Below are positions 6,031-6,065 of a stretch of DNA of 6,065 bases, one piece after another. Under the pieces are notes generated by a model. That model saw only the letters and a program-made list of their open reading frames with translations. It was not told the DNA's origin and searched no databases. Origin of the DNA: DATGHS01 sp035307785. GTDB lineage: Bacteria > Planctomycetota > Planctomycetia > Gemmatales > Gemmataceae. The position numbers were made by a program, and so were the translations under genes. The stretch lies in contig DATGHS010000259.1 in the NCBI GenBank assembly GCA_035307785.1, positions 1 through 6,065 of the forward strand, written 5' to 3'. How positions within the stretch are numbered: position 1 is the first letter of the stretch; each line of letters begins with the position of its first letter.

Positions 6031-6065
6031 CCCCTCACCCCAACCCTCTCCCCCCGAAACGGGGG
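6031..6065. repeat. C-rich/G-rich inverted repeat, copy 2, cut by window end
   Basis: CCCTCTCCCCCCG (6044-6056) matches the left arm of copy 1 with one extra C. It is followed by AAA and CGGGGG (6060-6065), which pairs with 6051-6056; the rest of the right arm would lie outside the window. The leading CCCCTCACCCCAACC (6031-6045) is partly complementary to 5984-5997, so the two copies also form an imperfect larger inverted pair. Confidence 0.7.

Overview
The window looks like chromosomal DNA of a planctomycete-type bacterium (Planctomycetota, probably Pirellulales-like). This is inference from gene content. It carries a long SPFH/flotillin-type protein and a Ser/Thr protein kinase whose cytoplasmic catalytic domain is joined through one membrane span to an extracytoplasmic beta-rich domain. 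It also has degenerate heptanucleotide repeats and C-rich/G-rich intergenic hairpins. No RNA gene, CRISPR array, transposase, integrase or phage gene was seen.

Layout. Positions 1-1731 (+) hold the 3' part of a large SPFH-domain gene that enters from the left edge. It closes with a textbook intrinsic terminator (1753-1786). A new transcription unit then starts from a good sigma70-like promoter (1843-1872) and reads into the kinase gene (1908-3620, +). It is followed at short distance by two small genes of unknown function, 3648-4028 and 4114-4476, each with a clear Shine-Dalgarno sequence. They look like one operon. A class-III PLP aminotransferase (4526-5860) lies convergently on the minus strand with a strong Shine-Dalgarno sequence and a TATAAT box. 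The right edge (5955-6065) is non-coding and holds two copies of a C-rich inverted-repeat element, the second cut by the window end.

How the genes may work together. The SPFH protein (membrane scaffold type) and the aminotransferase (amino-acid metabolism) look like independent neighbours. The kinase and the two small genes are the accessory-looking part: GC content falls through the second half of the kinase gene and the small genes, and neither small product resembles a family I know. A reasonable but unproven reading is a transmembrane sensor kinase with two small co-expressed partners or substrates.

The most concrete oddity is a run of six degenerate heptamers (5253-5294) inside the aminotransferase frame. 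It totals 42 bp, so it adds exactly 14 codons without breaking the frame.
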